This document shows, piece by piece, positions 9,885 to 19,172 of a stretch of DNA of 64,000 bases (the first letter of the stretch is position 1; each line of letters begins with the position of its first letter). This DNA comes from Pseudomonas anuradhapurensis. GTDB taxonomy: Bacteria > Pseudomonadota > Gammaproteobacteria > Pseudomonadales > Pseudomonadaceae. A model generated the notes under the pieces. The model worked only from the letters and a program-made list of their open reading frames with translations, ran no database searches and had not been told where the DNA came from. The position numbers were made by a program, and so were the translations under genes. The stretch is taken from the NCBI RefSeq assembly GCF_014269225.2, contig NZ_CP077097.1, forward strand, positions 2,181,001 to 2,245,000, given 5' to 3'.

Positions 9885-10318
9885 TCCTGTGGCGAATCAG
9901 CGCCTATGCCGACCTGAGCGGAACCGGCGGTCTGCGTGTCAGCGGCCGCTGGCACCAGGCCGGGCGGCCGGTGGTCTATGCCGCCACCAGCCCGGCCGGT
10001 GCCATGCTCGAGGTGCTGGTGCACCTGGAGATCGACCCCGAGGATTTCCCCACCACCATGCGTTTGCTGCGCATCGAGTTGCCCGACACGGTATCGCAAG
10101 CGCAACTGCCAGCCTTGCAGCCCGGTTGGTCAACGCAGACCGAACTTACCCGCGGCCTGGGCAACCGCTTCCTCGATGACTGTTCGGCATTGCTGCTGCC
10201 GGTGCCCAGCGCGATCATGCCCAGAACCATCAATTACCTGTTCAACCCGCGGCATCCGCAGGCGCACAGTGCCAGGCTCGACGTCGAGGACTTCACGCCG
10301 GACAGCCGGCTGTTCTAG
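9881..10318 (+). CDS. RES domain toxin (NAD+-degrading) of a RES-Xre module
   Basis: 145 residues beginning at GTG 9881 inside the antitoxin stop codon. The RES fold signatures are visible: Arg5 in LWRIS, GGLRVSGRWHQAGRPVVYAA, the Glu in AMLEVLVHLE, and a Ser-containing segment FLDDCSALLLPVPS. These correspond to the conserved Arg, Glu and Ser that name the family. RES toxins deplete NAD+ and stop growth, with a fold related to ADP-ribosyltransferases. All expected residues are present, so the toxin looks intact. Confidence 0.93.
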   Translation: MILWRISAYADLSGTGGLRVSGRWHQAGRPVVYAATSPAGAMLEVLVHLEIDPEDFPTTMRLLRIELPDTVSQAQLPALQPGWSTQTELTRGLGNRFLDDCSALLLPVPSAIMPRTINYLFNPRHPQAHSARLDVEDFTPDSRLF

Positions 10319-10325
10319 GGCGGGC

Positions 10326-11480
10326 TTACCAGAGAGCCGCCGCTGCCGCCGCCAGCACCCTGGCAAACACTTCGATCGCTTTCTCCACTTCAGCCGCGTT
10401 GCTGAAACGGCCGATGCTCAGGCGCACGCTGTTGCGTGCCCGACGTTCGTCCAGCCCCAGTGCCAGCAGTACGTGCGAGGCCGCATTGCTTGCCGAATTG
10501 CAGGCGGAGGTGGTCGACAATGCCAGCTCACTGGCCAGTGCTGCACTGTTGAAACGCGGGTTGTCGATGCACAGGTTCAGCGTATGCGGAATACGCTGGC
10601 GGGCGCAGCCATTGAGGGTGACCCCAGGCAGCGCCAACAGGCCTTCGCGCAGGCGCCCGGCCAGCTGCTCGAGGCGCTGGTACTCGCTATCGCCGGGCTG
10701 GCCGGCCAAGGCAAAAGCGCTGCCCATGCCGACAATCTGGTGGGTCGCCAGGGTGCCAGAGCGCAAGCCCTGTTCATGCCCGCCACCGTGCATCTGCGCG
10801 CACATCAGCGGGCGTGCGCGCGGCCCGACGTAGAGTGCACCGATACCCTTGGGGCCATAGACCTTGTGCGCCGAAAACGACATCAGGTCCACGGCCATCA
10901 GGTTCAGGTCGATGGCCAGTTTGCCTACCGCCTGCGCCGCATCCACGTGCAGCAGGGCACCGTGGGCGCGCACCTGTTGGCCAATCGCGGCAACGTCAGT
11001 GAGCGTACCGAGCTCGTTGTTGACCGCCATCAGCGACACCAGGCGCGTGTCGGCGCGCAACGCCGCCTGCACGGCTGCAGGCTGGATCAGGCCGGCGGCA
11101 TCTGCTCCCAGGCGGGTAACCGCCCAGCCCTGGCGCTCCAGTTCGGCCACGGTGTCGAGCACGGCCTTGTGTTCCAACTGGCTGGTGATCAGGTGCCCGG
11201 GCTGGCCGAGGCCTTGGGCGATGCCCTTGAGCGCCAGGTTGTTGGACTCGGTCGCGCCTGATGTCCAGACCAATGCGTCAGCCTGCGCGCCGACGCGTTC
11301 GGCCACTTGCTGACGGGCCTGCTCGACAGCCTGGCGGGCGGCCTGGCCGAAGGCATGGCCAGTGGATGCCGGGTTGCCAAAGTTGGCCTGGCTGCCGAGG
11401 CAGGCGAGCATGGTTTCGATGACCCGGTCGTCGACCGGAGTGGTGGCGGCGTAGTCGAAGTAGAGCGGGGCGCTAGGCAT
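10326..11480 (-). CDS. Cysteine desulfurase, NifS/IscS-like, PLP-dependent
   Basis: A 384-residue aminotransferase class V enzyme. The PLP lysine is K206 in SFSAHKVYGP, with SGATESNN and HVDAAQAVGK as cofactor-contacting segments. The mobile-loop cysteine is C327 in TTSACNSASN followed by SHVLLALG. That loop reads ACNSAS where IscS has ACTSGS, so this is a divergent paralogue rather than the housekeeping IscS; no iscU or other cluster-assembly gene is adjacent. It would release sulfur from cysteine to form a persulfide. It is convergent with the RES toxin gene, only 7 bp apart. Confidence 0.9.
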   Translation of the reverse strand: MPSAPLYFDYAATTPVDDRVIETMLACLGSQANFGNPASTGHAFGQAARQAVEQARQQVAERVGAQADALVWTSGATESNNLALKGIAQGLGQPGHLITSQLEHKAVLDTVAELERQGWAVTRLGADAAGLIQPAAVQAALRADTRLVSLMAVNNELGTLTDVAAIGQQVRAHGALLHVDAAQAVGKLAIDLNLMAVDLMSFSAHKVYGPKGIGALYVGPRARPLMCAQMHGGGHEQGLRSGTLATHQIVGMGSAFALAGQPGDSEYQRLEQLAGRLREGLLALPGVTLNGCARQRIPHTLNLCIDNPRFNSAALASELALSTTSACNSASNAASHVLLALGLDERRARNSVRLSIGRFSNAAEVEKAIEVFARVLAAAAAALW

Positions 11481-11674
11481 TGGGCGGGTCCGTGTGTGCT
11501 GCCGTGAAATCGGCGATCGATGGCGCAAGCGTACCCGCCACGTACGCGATGGTTTTCGCTTCTTGTGGCCGTTTTTCCAAATCTTCAAACAGATAATTCT
11601 AGCTGCTGATGAGTTTGTAGGAAATTTTTCTCTTGGCTGCTTCGGATTTCACCCTAAACCAATTGGCTACCCCT

Positions 11675-12601
11675 TCATGCCGGTGCCAGCGCCTTCTCTT
11701 CCTCGGCGACGACGCGCTCGCACAACTCGGTGATCTGTTCGCGCATCCAGCGGTTGGCCGGGTCCTGGTCGGTGCTTTCATGCCAGTACAGGTGGGTCTC
11801 CAGCGCCGGTACTTCCACCGGCAGGGGCTGGTAGCGCAACTGATGGCGGCGGGCGAAGCGCTCGGGAACGGTCATTGCCATGTCGGTCTGCTGCAGCACC
11901 TGCGAGGCCATCAGGTAATGCTGCGAGCGCAAGGCAACCTTGCGCTGCACGCCCATCTTGCCCAGGGCCAGGTCGACATAGCCCAGGCCGTTGCGGCGGC
12001 TGGAGATATGGATATGGGTCATGCCCAGGTAGCTTTCCAGGGTCAGTTTGCTGTCTGCCAATGGATGGCCCTGGCGCAGGGCGCAGACATAGCGATCCTG
12101 CATCAGTTTGATGTGGCGTACTTGCGGGTCGGTATTCAAGGGCGCGTCGATGGCGAAGTCCAGGCGCCCGGCGGCCAGTTCCTTGGTGGTCTCGCGGCGC
12201 TTGCACAGGAAACTTTCGATCAGCACCGCCGGTGCCAGGCGGCGCAGGCGCTGGAACAGCGGCGGCAGGATGACCGCCTCGGTCAGGTCGGTCATGCTGA
12301 TGCGGAAGGTCTTGTTGGCCTGTTGCGGGTTGAAGATGCGGCTTTCCTGCACCGAAGTACGCAGCAGCGCCAGGGCGTTGCGCACCGGGCCGATGATGTT
12401 CTGCGCCATGGGCGTGGGCACCATGCCTTGCGCGGTGCGCACGAACAACGGGTCGTTGAAGGTTTCGCGCAGCCGCGAAAGGGCATTGGACACCGCCGGC
12501 TGGGTGATGCCGACAATCTGCCCGGCGCGGGTCAGGTTGGCTTCGGTGTAGATGGCATCGAACACGATGAACAGGTTGAGGTCGACCTTGCTGAGGTTCA
12601 T
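11675..12601 (-). CDS. LysR family regulator (NodD/NahR-like)
   Basis: 308 residues. The N-terminal domain MNLSKVDLNLFIVFDAIYTE, TRAGQIVGITQPAVSNALSR and NDPLFVRTAQGMVPT is typical of the NodD/NahR/LeuO branch. The effector domain follows. It is divergent from the acyl-CoA dehydrogenase (140-bp gap) and so is its likely regulator, probably responding to a fatty or aromatic acid or its CoA ester. The 195 bp between its stop side and the cysteine desulfurase start are AT-rich and I see no gene there. Confidence 0.92.
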   Translation of the reverse strand: MNLSKVDLNLFIVFDAIYTEANLTRAGQIVGITQPAVSNALSRLRETFNDPLFVRTAQGMVPTPMAQNIIGPVRNALALLRTSVQESRIFNPQQANKTFRISMTDLTEAVILPPLFQRLRRLAPAVLIESFLCKRRETTKELAAGRLDFAIDAPLNTDPQVRHIKLMQDRYVCALRQGHPLADSKLTLESYLGMTHIHISSRRNGLGYVDLALGKMGVQRKVALRSQHYLMASQVLQQTDMAMTVPERFARRHQLRYQPLPVEVPALETHLYWHESTDQDPANRWMREQITELCERVVAEEEKALAPA

Positions 12602-12741
12602 GGGTGCCGCTCTTTGTTGGAATTATCGGCCGATCATATATCGGTTATGAATGTTTATACACGCGGAAAATAGACTAGGTGGATGGTGGCATGCTGCTCT
12701 AGGCTCTGCTCCATGTACTTCGAACCGTGAAGGTAGCCCCG

Positions 12742-13965
12742 ATGGATTTCGCCTATTCGCCCAAGGTCCAGGCTCTGCGCGAGCGCGTCAGCGCGTTCAT
12801 GGACGCCCATGTCTACCCCGCCGAGGCGGTGTTCGAGCGGCAGGTCGCCGAGGGCGACCGCTGGCAGCCCACCGCAATCATGGAAGAGCTCAAGGCCAGG
12901 GCCCGCGCCGAGGGGCTGTGGAACCTGTTTCTGCCTGAATCGGAATACGGCGCCGGGTTGAGCAACCTGGAATATGCCCCGCTGGCAGAGATCATGGGCC
13001 GCTCGCTGCTCGGGCCGGAGCCGTTCAACTGTTCGGCACCGGACACCGGCAACATGGAAGTGCTGGTGCGTTATGGCAGCGATGCGCAGAAGCGCCAGTG
13101 GCTGGAGCCGCTGTTGCGCGGCGAGATCCGTTCGGCATTCGCCATGACCGAACCGGACGTAGCGTCCTCGGACGCTACCAACATGGCGGCCACGGCTGTG
13201 CGTGACGGTGACGAATGGGTGATCAATGGCCGCAAGTGGTGGACTTCGGGCGCCTGCGATCCCCGCTGCAAGGTAATGATCTTCATGGGCCTGTCCGACC
13301 CGCAGGGGCCACGCCACCAGCAGCATTCGATGGTGCTGGTGCCCACCGATGCGCCCGGGGTGAAGATCATTCGGCCGCTGCCGGTGTTCGGCTATGATGA
13401 CGCGCCCCACGGCCACGCCGAAGTGCTCTTCGAAAACGTGCGGGTGCCGTACGAGAACGTCATCCTCGGCGAAGGCCGCGGTTTCGAGATTGCCCAGGGG
13501 CGGCTTGGTCCGGGCCGTATCCACCACTGCATGCGCTCGATCGGCATGGCCGAACGAGCACTGGAACTGATGTGCAAACGCGCGGTAGAGCGCACCGCTT
13601 TCGGCCAGCCACTGGCGCGACTGGGTGGCAACGTCGACAAGATTGCCGACTCGCGCATGGAAATCGACATGGCCCGGCTGCTGACGCTGAAAGCGGCGTA
13701 CATGATGGACACGGTCGGCAACAAGGTGGCTCGCAGCGAGATTGCGCAGATCAAGGTCGTCGCCCCGAACGTAGCGTTGAAAGTGATCGACCGGGCGATC
13801 CAGATCCATGGCGGGGCAGGAGTGAGCGGCGACTTCCCGCTGGCCTACATGTATGCCATGCAGCGTACCCTGCGCCTGGCCGACGGGCCGGACGAGGTGC
13901 ACCGGGCGGCGATTGGCAAGTATGAAATCGGTAAATACATGCCGGCGCGCAAGGGGCATGGTTAA
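12742..13965 (+). CDS. Acyl-CoA dehydrogenase (ACAD10/11-like)
   Basis: A 407-residue flavoprotein. It shows the N-terminal helical domain, the FAD and substrate loops [16 protein letters not shown] and [16 protein letters not shown], and the C-terminal [19 protein letters not shown]. The long form with WWTSGA is characteristic of the ACAD10/11-related group, which acts on longer or hydroxylated acyl-CoAs. The usual catalytic Glu is not obvious at the expected place, as in several members of this branch. Start ATG 12742 gives the standard [16 protein letters not shown]. It is divergent from a LysR regulator and its stop overlaps the convergent lipoprotein gene by 4 bp. Confidence 0.92.
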   Translation: MDFAYSPKVQALRERVSAFMDAHVYPAEAVFERQVAEGDRWQPTAIMEELKARARAEGLWNLFLPESEYGAGLSNLEYAPLAEIMGRSLLGPEPFNCSAPDTGNMEVLVRYGSDAQKRQWLEPLLRGEIRSAFAMTEPDVASSDATNMAATAVRDGDEWVINGRKWWTSGACDPRCKVMIFMGLSDPQGPRHQQHSMVLVPTDAPGVKIIRPLPVFGYDDAPHGHAEVLFENVRVPYENVILGEGRGFEIAQGRLGPGRIHHCMRSIGMAERALELMCKRAVERTAFGQPLARLGGNVDKIADSRMEIDMARLLTLKAAYMMDTVGNKVARSEIAQIKVVAPNVALKVIDRAIQIHGGAGVSGDFPLAYMYAMQRTLRLADGPDEVHRAAIGKYEIGKYMPARKGHG

Positions 13966-14756
13966 CGGCTGGAGCGGCTGTTGGTGTTTTCCGGAGTCGC
14001 CTTGGTTGGGCGGTGGAGGTGGGCGCCGGTCGGGTCGACGAGCTGAATCACATCGCCCCGTTGCCAGCCGTTGGCCTGCGGGTCTGTTGCCGGTATCGCG
14101 ATGTCGGCCCGTTGCGCCCTGCTTTTGACCGTATCGATGCCCAGGCGCCGGTTGCGTTGCTCGACCATGGCCGGGTTGGCCTGGCCATCGGCGGTAAAGC
14201 CCATCATCAATTGCGGGACCCCGAGCGGCAGCGCCTTGTCCTGGTCGGTGTGCCAGGTATGCCAGGTTTTTCCATAGGTATGCGCCAGGCGCTGCATCAG
14301 CGCATGTTCTGCCGGTGCGGGGATGCCCGGCGCGACCAACTGGCCGGACGATACTTCATAGCCGTGGCTGTGCCACATGGCTTTTTCCTTTGCCGGCAAG
14401 TGGGTGAACAGTTTCCGGTCGATGATGTACTCGATGCCCATGATCTTGGCGCTACGGGTATTGCCGTCGTAGATCACGCACTGAATCACATCTTCGTTCA
14501 GCAGCGAGCAGTAATGGTGGGCTTCCATCTGGATCTCGGGGTGGCCATTGTAGAAGTGGAAGCCATCCAGATAGGCATTCAGCGCTTCGATGGGGGGCTT
14601 GTCCTGCAACAGCGCTGCGCCTGCCTCCAGTAGTTGGGTGGTTGCGGACTCGGGGCTGCCGGGTGCGTCGACAGGCGATACTGTTCGGGGTGTCGAGCAG
14701 CCCCAAAGGGCGAGACAGGCGACTGAAAGGCTCAGGCAGCATGTGGTGAACTTCAT
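13962..14756 (-). CDS. DUF1264 (oil-body-associated-like) lipoprotein
   Basis: 264 residues from ATG 14756. The N terminus is a lipoprotein signal (MKFTTCC then LALWGC, Cys20 as lipid acceptor). The mature part resembles the DUF1264/OBAP family: [42 protein letters not shown] and [22 protein letters not shown]. The family is common in plants, fungi and pseudomonads; its biochemical role is not established. The export signal puts it in the envelope. No operon partner is apparent. Confidence 0.85.
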   Translation of the reverse strand: MKFTTCCLSLSVACLALWGCSTPRTVSPVDAPGSPESATTQLLEAGAALLQDKPPIEALNAYLDGFHFYNGHPEIQMEAHHYCSLLNEDVIQCVIYDGNTRSAKIMGIEYIIDRKLFTHLPAKEKAMWHSHGYEVSSGQLVAPGIPAPAEHALMQRLAHTYGKTWHTWHTDQDKALPLGVPQLMMGFTADGQANPAMVEQRNRRLGIDTVKSRAQRADIAIPATDPQANGWQRGDVIQLVDPTGAHLHRPTKATPENTNSRSSR

Positions 14757-14925
14757 GTAATCGGTCTCCATGGGGTGTGGGCAGAAGACCGTCGGTTGGT
14801 GCATAACATTGAATGTACGGGACGGGCGGTACTGCTGGCGCAATGGCCTGGAACTTAGTTCTCGCCCGGCTGCACTAATTCGTTGTCAACCTCGCAACCC
14901 AGGCCGTCCTGAGGAAGGTACCCCC

Positions 14926-15294
14926 ATGTCCCGTCTCGCAGAATTCCGCCAGCTGGAACAGAAACTGGCTGCTCAACTTGCCGAACTGGAAGCCATGAAA
15001 GGCAGCCCCGAGCTGCAAAGAGAAATCGAGTTTGAAACCAAACTGCGCAACTTGTTGGCCAAGTATGAGTTCAGCCTGCGCGACATCATCAGCCTGCTGG
15101 ACCCGCAAGGCGGTCGCCGCCCGGCTCAGCCCGCCATTGCGCCGAAAGCCAGGCGTCGCGCGCGCCAGGTGAAACAGTACAAGAACCCGCATACGGGTGA
15201 AATGATTGAAACCAAGGGCGGCAACCACGCGAAGATGAAGGCGTGGAAAGCTGAACATGGCGCTGAAGAAGTCGAGAGCTGGCTGGTTCGTTAG
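14926..15294 (+). CDS. MvaT/MvaU (Tur) family H-NS-like xenogeneic silencer
   Basis: 122 residues. The N-terminal coiled coil (SRLAEFRQLEQKLAAQLAEL to about residue 60) mediates oligomerisation, followed by a linker rich in basic and Pro/Ala residues. The C-terminal AT-hook-like DNA-binding domain reads KQYKNPHTGEMIETKGGNHA and WKAEHGAEEVESWLV. These proteins bind AT-rich DNA and silence acquired genes. Start ATG 14926 follows GAGG at a suitable distance. A second family member lies at 50814-51173, so this window carries two of the several Tur paralogues expected in P. putida. Confidence 0.95.
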   Translation: MSRLAEFRQLEQKLAAQLAELEAMKGSPELQREIEFETKLRNLLAKYEFSLRDIISLLDPQGGRRPAQPAIAPKARRRARQVKQYKNPHTGEMIETKGGNHAKMKAWKAEHGAEEVESWLVR

Positions 15295-15341
15295 TGTGCC
15301 CAGGCAGGGAGAGTTATTGCTTAAGTCTGACTAGCTAGAAA

Positions 15342-16406
15342 TCAGACCCGCATTTGCGGGTCGTCCTCTTTTTGGTTGGCTGTAGAATCAACCTTCACTG
15401 GCTGTTGGCATGCAGCATCCCTGGTTTCCGGTTTTCCCCCGCGCGTCTTGACCAGTGAAACCACCACGCCACCCAGCAACAGCCCGAACGTCACCCCCAA
15501 CGACAGCAACGCCGGCACCTTGCCCACCATGCCGTGGTAGAAAATCTTGCAGCCAATGAAGATCAGCACCATCGCCAGCGCGTACTTGAGGTAAACGAAG
15601 CGGTGCATCAGCGCCGCCAGGGCGAAATACAGCGAGCGCAACCCCAGGATGGCGAAGATGTTCGAGGTATAGACGATGAACGGGTCCTGGGTAATCGCGA
15701 AGATCGCCGGCACGCTGTCGACGGCGAACACCAGGTCGGCCAGTTCGATCAGCACCAGCGCCAGGAACAGTGGGGTGGCATGGCGCAGCGGCTTGTGCTG
15801 GCCGGGCGGGGCCTGGCGTACGAAGAAATGCGCGCCGTGAATCTGCTCGGTGACCCGCATGTGCCGCCGCACGAACTTCAGGATCGGGTTGTTGGCCAGG
15901 TCCGGCCGGTGGTCTTCCTTCGACAGCGCCATCTTCACCCCGGTAAACAGCAGGAAGGCGCCGAAGACGTACAACACCCAGGCAAAGTTCTGCACCAGCG
16001 CCGCGCCCACACCAATCATGATCGCCCGCAGCACGACCACGCCGAGGATGCCCCAGAACAGCACGCGGTGCTGGTAGCGGCGGGGGATGGCGAAGTAGCT
16101 GAAGATCATCGCCATGACGAACACGTTGTCCATCGACAGCGACTGCTCGACCAGGAACCCGGTATAGAACTCCAGCGCCGGTTGCGCCCCCAGGTAGTAC
16201 CAGACCCCGATGCCGAACAGCACGCCGACGCTGAAATAGCCTGAATACAGCAACAGGCTTTCGCGCATTTCGATTTCCCGGTCGTGGCGATGCAGCACGC
16301 CAAGGTCGAGTACCAGCAGGCCGACGACGATGGCCACGAACAGCAGCCACAACCAGGCGCTGGTGCCGAGGAACGGGGTGGTGAGGAATGTGTGTAGAGC
16401 TGTCAT
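15342..16406 (-). CDS. TerC family integral membrane protein (Alx/TerC)
   Basis: A 354-residue inner-membrane protein with about nine helices. Family motifs with buried acidic residues are present: LVEQSLSMDNVFVMAMIFSY and VLIELADLVFAVDSVPAIFAI. The start at 16406 has AAGGAGG upstream. TerC/Alx proteins take part in Mn2+ or other cation homeostasis and can help metalate exported proteins; no tellurite-resistance genes are nearby. The upstream 187 bp were inspected for a yybP-ykoY manganese riboswitch and no convincing one was found. A hydrophilic C-terminal tail of about 30 residues follows the last helix. Confidence 0.92.
   Translation of the reverse strand: MTALHTFLTTPFLGTSAWLWLLFVAIVVGLLVLDLGVLHRHDREIEMRESLLLYSGYFSVGVLFGIGVWYYLGAQPALEFYTGFLVEQSLSMDNVFVMAMIFSYFAIPRRYQHRVLFWGILGVVVLRAIMIGVGAALVQNFAWVLYVFGAFLLFTGVKMALSKEDHRPDLANNPILKFVRRHMRVTEQIHGAHFFVRQAPPGQHKPLRHATPLFLALVLIELADLVFAVDSVPAIFAITQDPFIVYTSNIFAILGLRSLYFALAALMHRFVYLKYALAMVLIFIGCKIFYHGMVGKVPALLSLGVTFGLLLGGVVVSLVKTRGGKPETRDAACQQPVKVDSTANQKEDDPQMRV
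15345..15372 (+). terminator. Rho-independent terminator of the MvaT-family gene
   Basis: GACCCGC-ATTT-GCGGGTC (15345-15362) followed by a T-rich tail (CGTCCTCTTTTT). It terminates the rightward mvaT-like gene and overlaps the last codons of the convergent terC gene. Confidence 0.85.
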
Positions 16407-16593
16407 GAGCCCCTCCTTGAATGTCGACGTTGCATGGCAACAGTGATCCGACATGGCGGCCTGGCAGCCGTCAGAGGGGCCCGGTATCACATGCTCTTGA
16501 GCCTAGACCTGATTGCCGGGGATGCCGAATGGGGAGCTGTTACATTTTTTTGCCAGGACCTGTGTGGCGGCGACCTGGCGTGCAGCTTCCAGG

Positions 16594-17895
16594 TCAGTTC
16601 ACCCACACCTCGACCCGGCGGTTGCGCAGGCGGCCTTGCTCCAGTTCGTTGCCCGCCACCGGTAGTTCATCGCCCATTCCCATCACCTGCAATACCTCGA
16701 CACCATCGCGCGCCAGCTCGCGGCGCACCGCTTGGGCGCGCAGGCGGGAAAGCAGGGCGGCACGCCCGGGCGTTTCCTTGGGGTCGCCAAACCCCACCAG
16801 CACCGCCTTGCCGTTCAGCTTGCCGGCCTGGCGCAGGTACTCGGCCACTCGCTGCACATCGCGCAATGCCTTGCTGTCGAGGCTGGCGCTGCCCTCCTGG
16901 AAGCGGAAGTTCACGCTCAGCCGCTGCGCTTGCTGGGCTAGGGCGCGATAGCGCGGCGGCATGTCGGCCAGCGGCACGACAGGTTGGGCATTGATCTGCT
17001 GCGAGACGAAACCTAGCTGGGCGACGATTGCCTGCCCGGCCGGGCTCTGGGCGAAGTCCGCCAGGGCCTTGGCCTGCGGTTTCGGCTTAGCCGGCAGGTA
17101 GAAGTACAGGCGCCGCGACAGTGGGTAGTCTTCGCTGGCCACCAGCGCGCGCTCGGGGAGCATGGCCGGGGCATCGCCTTCAGCCACCGCCAGTACCTTG
17201 GCGCGGTGCACGGCCGGCAGGCTGCTGAAGCCGATGGCCTGTCGGTCGGCGCCGACTTGCGCGGCCAGCTCGTCGCTGGATTCGAAGCGCCTGGCCGTGG
17301 CTGACAACGTTTCGTGCTGCGGTTCCAGCACCAGCGCCTTGAAGGTTTCGTAGGTGCCGGAGCGGTCGTCACGGGCGTAGAGATGGATGTTTCCACCGGC
17401 AATGCCCAGTTGCTCCCAGCGCTGGATCTGGCCGGAGAAGACCTGTGCCAATTGCGCTGTAGTGAGTTGGGGTAGCGGGTTGTCGGGGTGGACGATGACC
17501 GCGACGCCATCGAGGCCGATCACCTGCTCGGCGGCGGCACTGCGCAGGTCGCCGAGTGCGCGCAGCTGGCCCGCTTCGCTGTCGTTGATCGGCCGCGAAG
17601 CGGCGGCCAGGTCGGCCTCGCCACGCCCCAGGGCGGTGAAGCCGGTAGTGGAACCGTGGGCGGCGATATCGACGCGTATCGGCTGCCCTTGGGCGTCGCG
17701 CGCGGTGATCACGGTTTCATTGGGCAGTTGCCCGGGGTGCTGTTCGATCGCAGTGGCTTGCCGGGCGCGCAATTGCGCCTGGACCAACGCCGGCAGCAGC
17801 GCTGCGCCAATGGTGTTGGATCCTTGCACCCGCAGGTGCTCGGCGTGGGCCGTCAGCGGCAGCAGGGAAAGCAGCAAGACAAGCAGGCGGGGCAT
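16594..17895 (-). CDS. PstS-like phosphate-binding domain fused to OmpA C-terminal domain
   Basis: 433 residues. A Sec signal peptide (MPRLLVLLLSLLPLTAHA) is followed by a PstS-type solute-binding domain (VQGSNTIG, AHGSTTGFTALGRGEADLAAAS, ARDDRSGTYETFKALVL). From about residue 325 an OmpA/MotB peptidoglycan-binding domain follows (VNFRFQEGSASLDSKALRDV, GFGDPKETPG, LRNRRVEVWV). The protein would be periplasmic, binding phosphate or a related anion while anchored to peptidoglycan. No pstCAB genes are adjacent, so a transport role is doubtful; sensing, scavenging or envelope function is possible. Confidence 0.88.
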   Translation of the reverse strand: MPRLLVLLLSLLPLTAHAEHLRVQGSNTIGAALLPALVQAQLRARQATAIEQHPGQLPNETVITARDAQGQPIRVDIAAHGSTTGFTALGRGEADLAAASRPINDSEAGQLRALGDLRSAAAEQVIGLDGVAVIVHPDNPLPQLTTAQLAQVFSGQIQRWEQLGIAGGNIHLYARDDRSGTYETFKALVLEPQHETLSATARRFESSDELAAQVGADRQAIGFSSLPAVHRAKVLAVAEGDAPAMLPERALVASEDYPLSRRLYFYLPAKPKPQAKALADFAQSPAGQAIVAQLGFVSQQINAQPVVPLADMPPRYRALAQQAQRLSVNFRFQEGSASLDSKALRDVQRVAEYLRQAGKLNGKAVLVGFGDPKETPGRAALLSRLRAQAVRRELARDGVEVLQVMGMGDELPVAGNELEQGRLRNRRVEVWVN

Positions 17896-18004
17896 GCCGG
17901 TTAGCCCTGTGGCATAGAGTTGGCCGGCAGATTACGACAGTAGCGTGATGATAATGTGACTGTTGCCGGGCGATACGATGGGCCGCGTAGCGGCCCCGGT
18001 TATT

Positions 18005-19153
18005 TCAATGCGCCCCGGCGGACTTGCTCAAATCGCTCTCGGCCCATTCGGTGTAGATGCAGGCATCTGCCACCGCCCAGCGCACCTTCACGGTATCGCC
18101 CGGCCGCATCGGCATGCCGGCAGCCGACAGTGCCTTCACGGTCAGCTCGGTGCCGCCCGCAGTGACCACATGGCAAGTCTGGCTCTCGCCTAGGAACAAC
18201 ACCTCGCCAACTTTGGCACTGACCTCGTTCCAGCCCGCCGGCAGCGGCTCGCGTACGGCCTGTTCGGCGGTGAGGGCCAGGGCCTTTTCCGGGCGCACCA
18301 TGATCAGCGCCTCCTGGGCGGCGGCCAGGCCCGGCGTCAGGCGAATCGCCACCGGCTGCCCTTCGAAGCTGCCTGCGCCGTTGCTGCTGGCCTTGATCCG
18401 CAGGAAGTTGGAGTTGCCGAGGAACGAGGCGACGAAGGCATTCGGCGGGTTCTGGTACAGGTCGTAACCGGTGCCCAGGCCGACGATCTTGCCCTGGCTG
18501 AAGATGGCGATGCGCTGCGACAGGCGCATGGCTTCTTCCTGGTCGTGGGTGACGTAGACGATGGTGATGCCCAGGCGTCGATGCAGCTGACGCAGTTCGT
18601 CCTGCAGGTCTTCGCGCAGCTTCTTGTCCAGCGCACCCAGGGGCTCGTCCATCAGCAGGATGCGTGGCTCGTACACCAGCGCTCGGGCGATCGCCACGCG
18701 TTGCTGCTGGCCGCCAGACATCTGCGCCGGCTTGCGGTGGGCGAACTGCTCCAGCTGCACCAGCTTGAGCATGGCGTCGACGCGCTTGCTGGTCTCGGCG
18801 GCGCTCAGCTTGCGAATGGCCAGCGGAAAGCCGATGTTGTCGCGCACGTTCAGGTGCGGGAACAGCGAATAGCGCTGGAACACCATGCCGATGTCGCGCT
18901 TGTGCGGTGGCACGTTGACCAGCGACTGGCCGTCGACCAGGATTTCGCCGCTGCTGGGCGTTTCGAAACCGGCCAGCATCGACAGGGTGGTGGATTTGCC
19001 CGAACCGCTGGAGCCAAGAAAGGTGAGGAACTCGCCATCCTGGATGTCCAGGTCGAGATTATCGACGGCGGTGAAGTCGCCGTAATGCTTGTTCAGGCCG
19101 CGCAGGCTGACCAGGGTCTTGCCTGGCACGTTTTCTTTCATCATTGCACTCAT
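18005..19153 (-). CDS. ABC transporter ATP-binding protein, PotA-like (polyamine/opine type)
   Basis: 382 residues. Walker A GSSGSGKST, signature MSGGQQQR and Walker B ILLMDEPLGALD with the H-loop THDQEEAM are all intact. The C-terminal TOBE-like region (IMVRPEKALAL, FLGESQTCHVV) is typical of PotA/FbpC subunits. It energises uptake through the two permeases encoded upstream. ATG 19153 was chosen; longer in-frame sequence upstream is cysteine- and proline-rich and overlaps the permease end. It is the last gene of the four-gene operon (SBP, permease, permease, ATPase). Confidence 0.93.
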   Translation of the reverse strand: MSAMMKENVPGKTLVSLRGLNKHYGDFTAVDNLDLDIQDGEFLTFLGSSGSGKSTTLSMLAGFETPSSGEILVDGQSLVNVPPHKRDIGMVFQRYSLFPHLNVRDNIGFPLAIRKLSAAETSKRVDAMLKLVQLEQFAHRKPAQMSGGQQQRVAIARALVYEPRILLMDEPLGALDKKLREDLQDELRQLHRRLGITIVYVTHDQEEAMRLSQRIAIFSQGKIVGLGTGYDLYQNPPNAFVASFLGNSNFLRIKASSNGAGSFEGQPVAIRLTPGLAAAQEALIMVRPEKALALTAEQAVREPLPAGWNEVSAKVGEVLFLGESQTCHVVTAGGTELTVKALSAAGMPMRPGDTVKVRWAVADACIYTEWAESDLSKSAGAH

Positions 19154-19172
19154 TATTGTTTTCTCCGCGCGC

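Noticed and set aside
16407..16593. Possible yybP-ykoY (manganese) riboswitch before the terC gene
   Set aside because: Such riboswitches are common before TerC/Alx genes, but I could not place the conserved paired regions in this stretch by eye. A covariance-model scan would decide.
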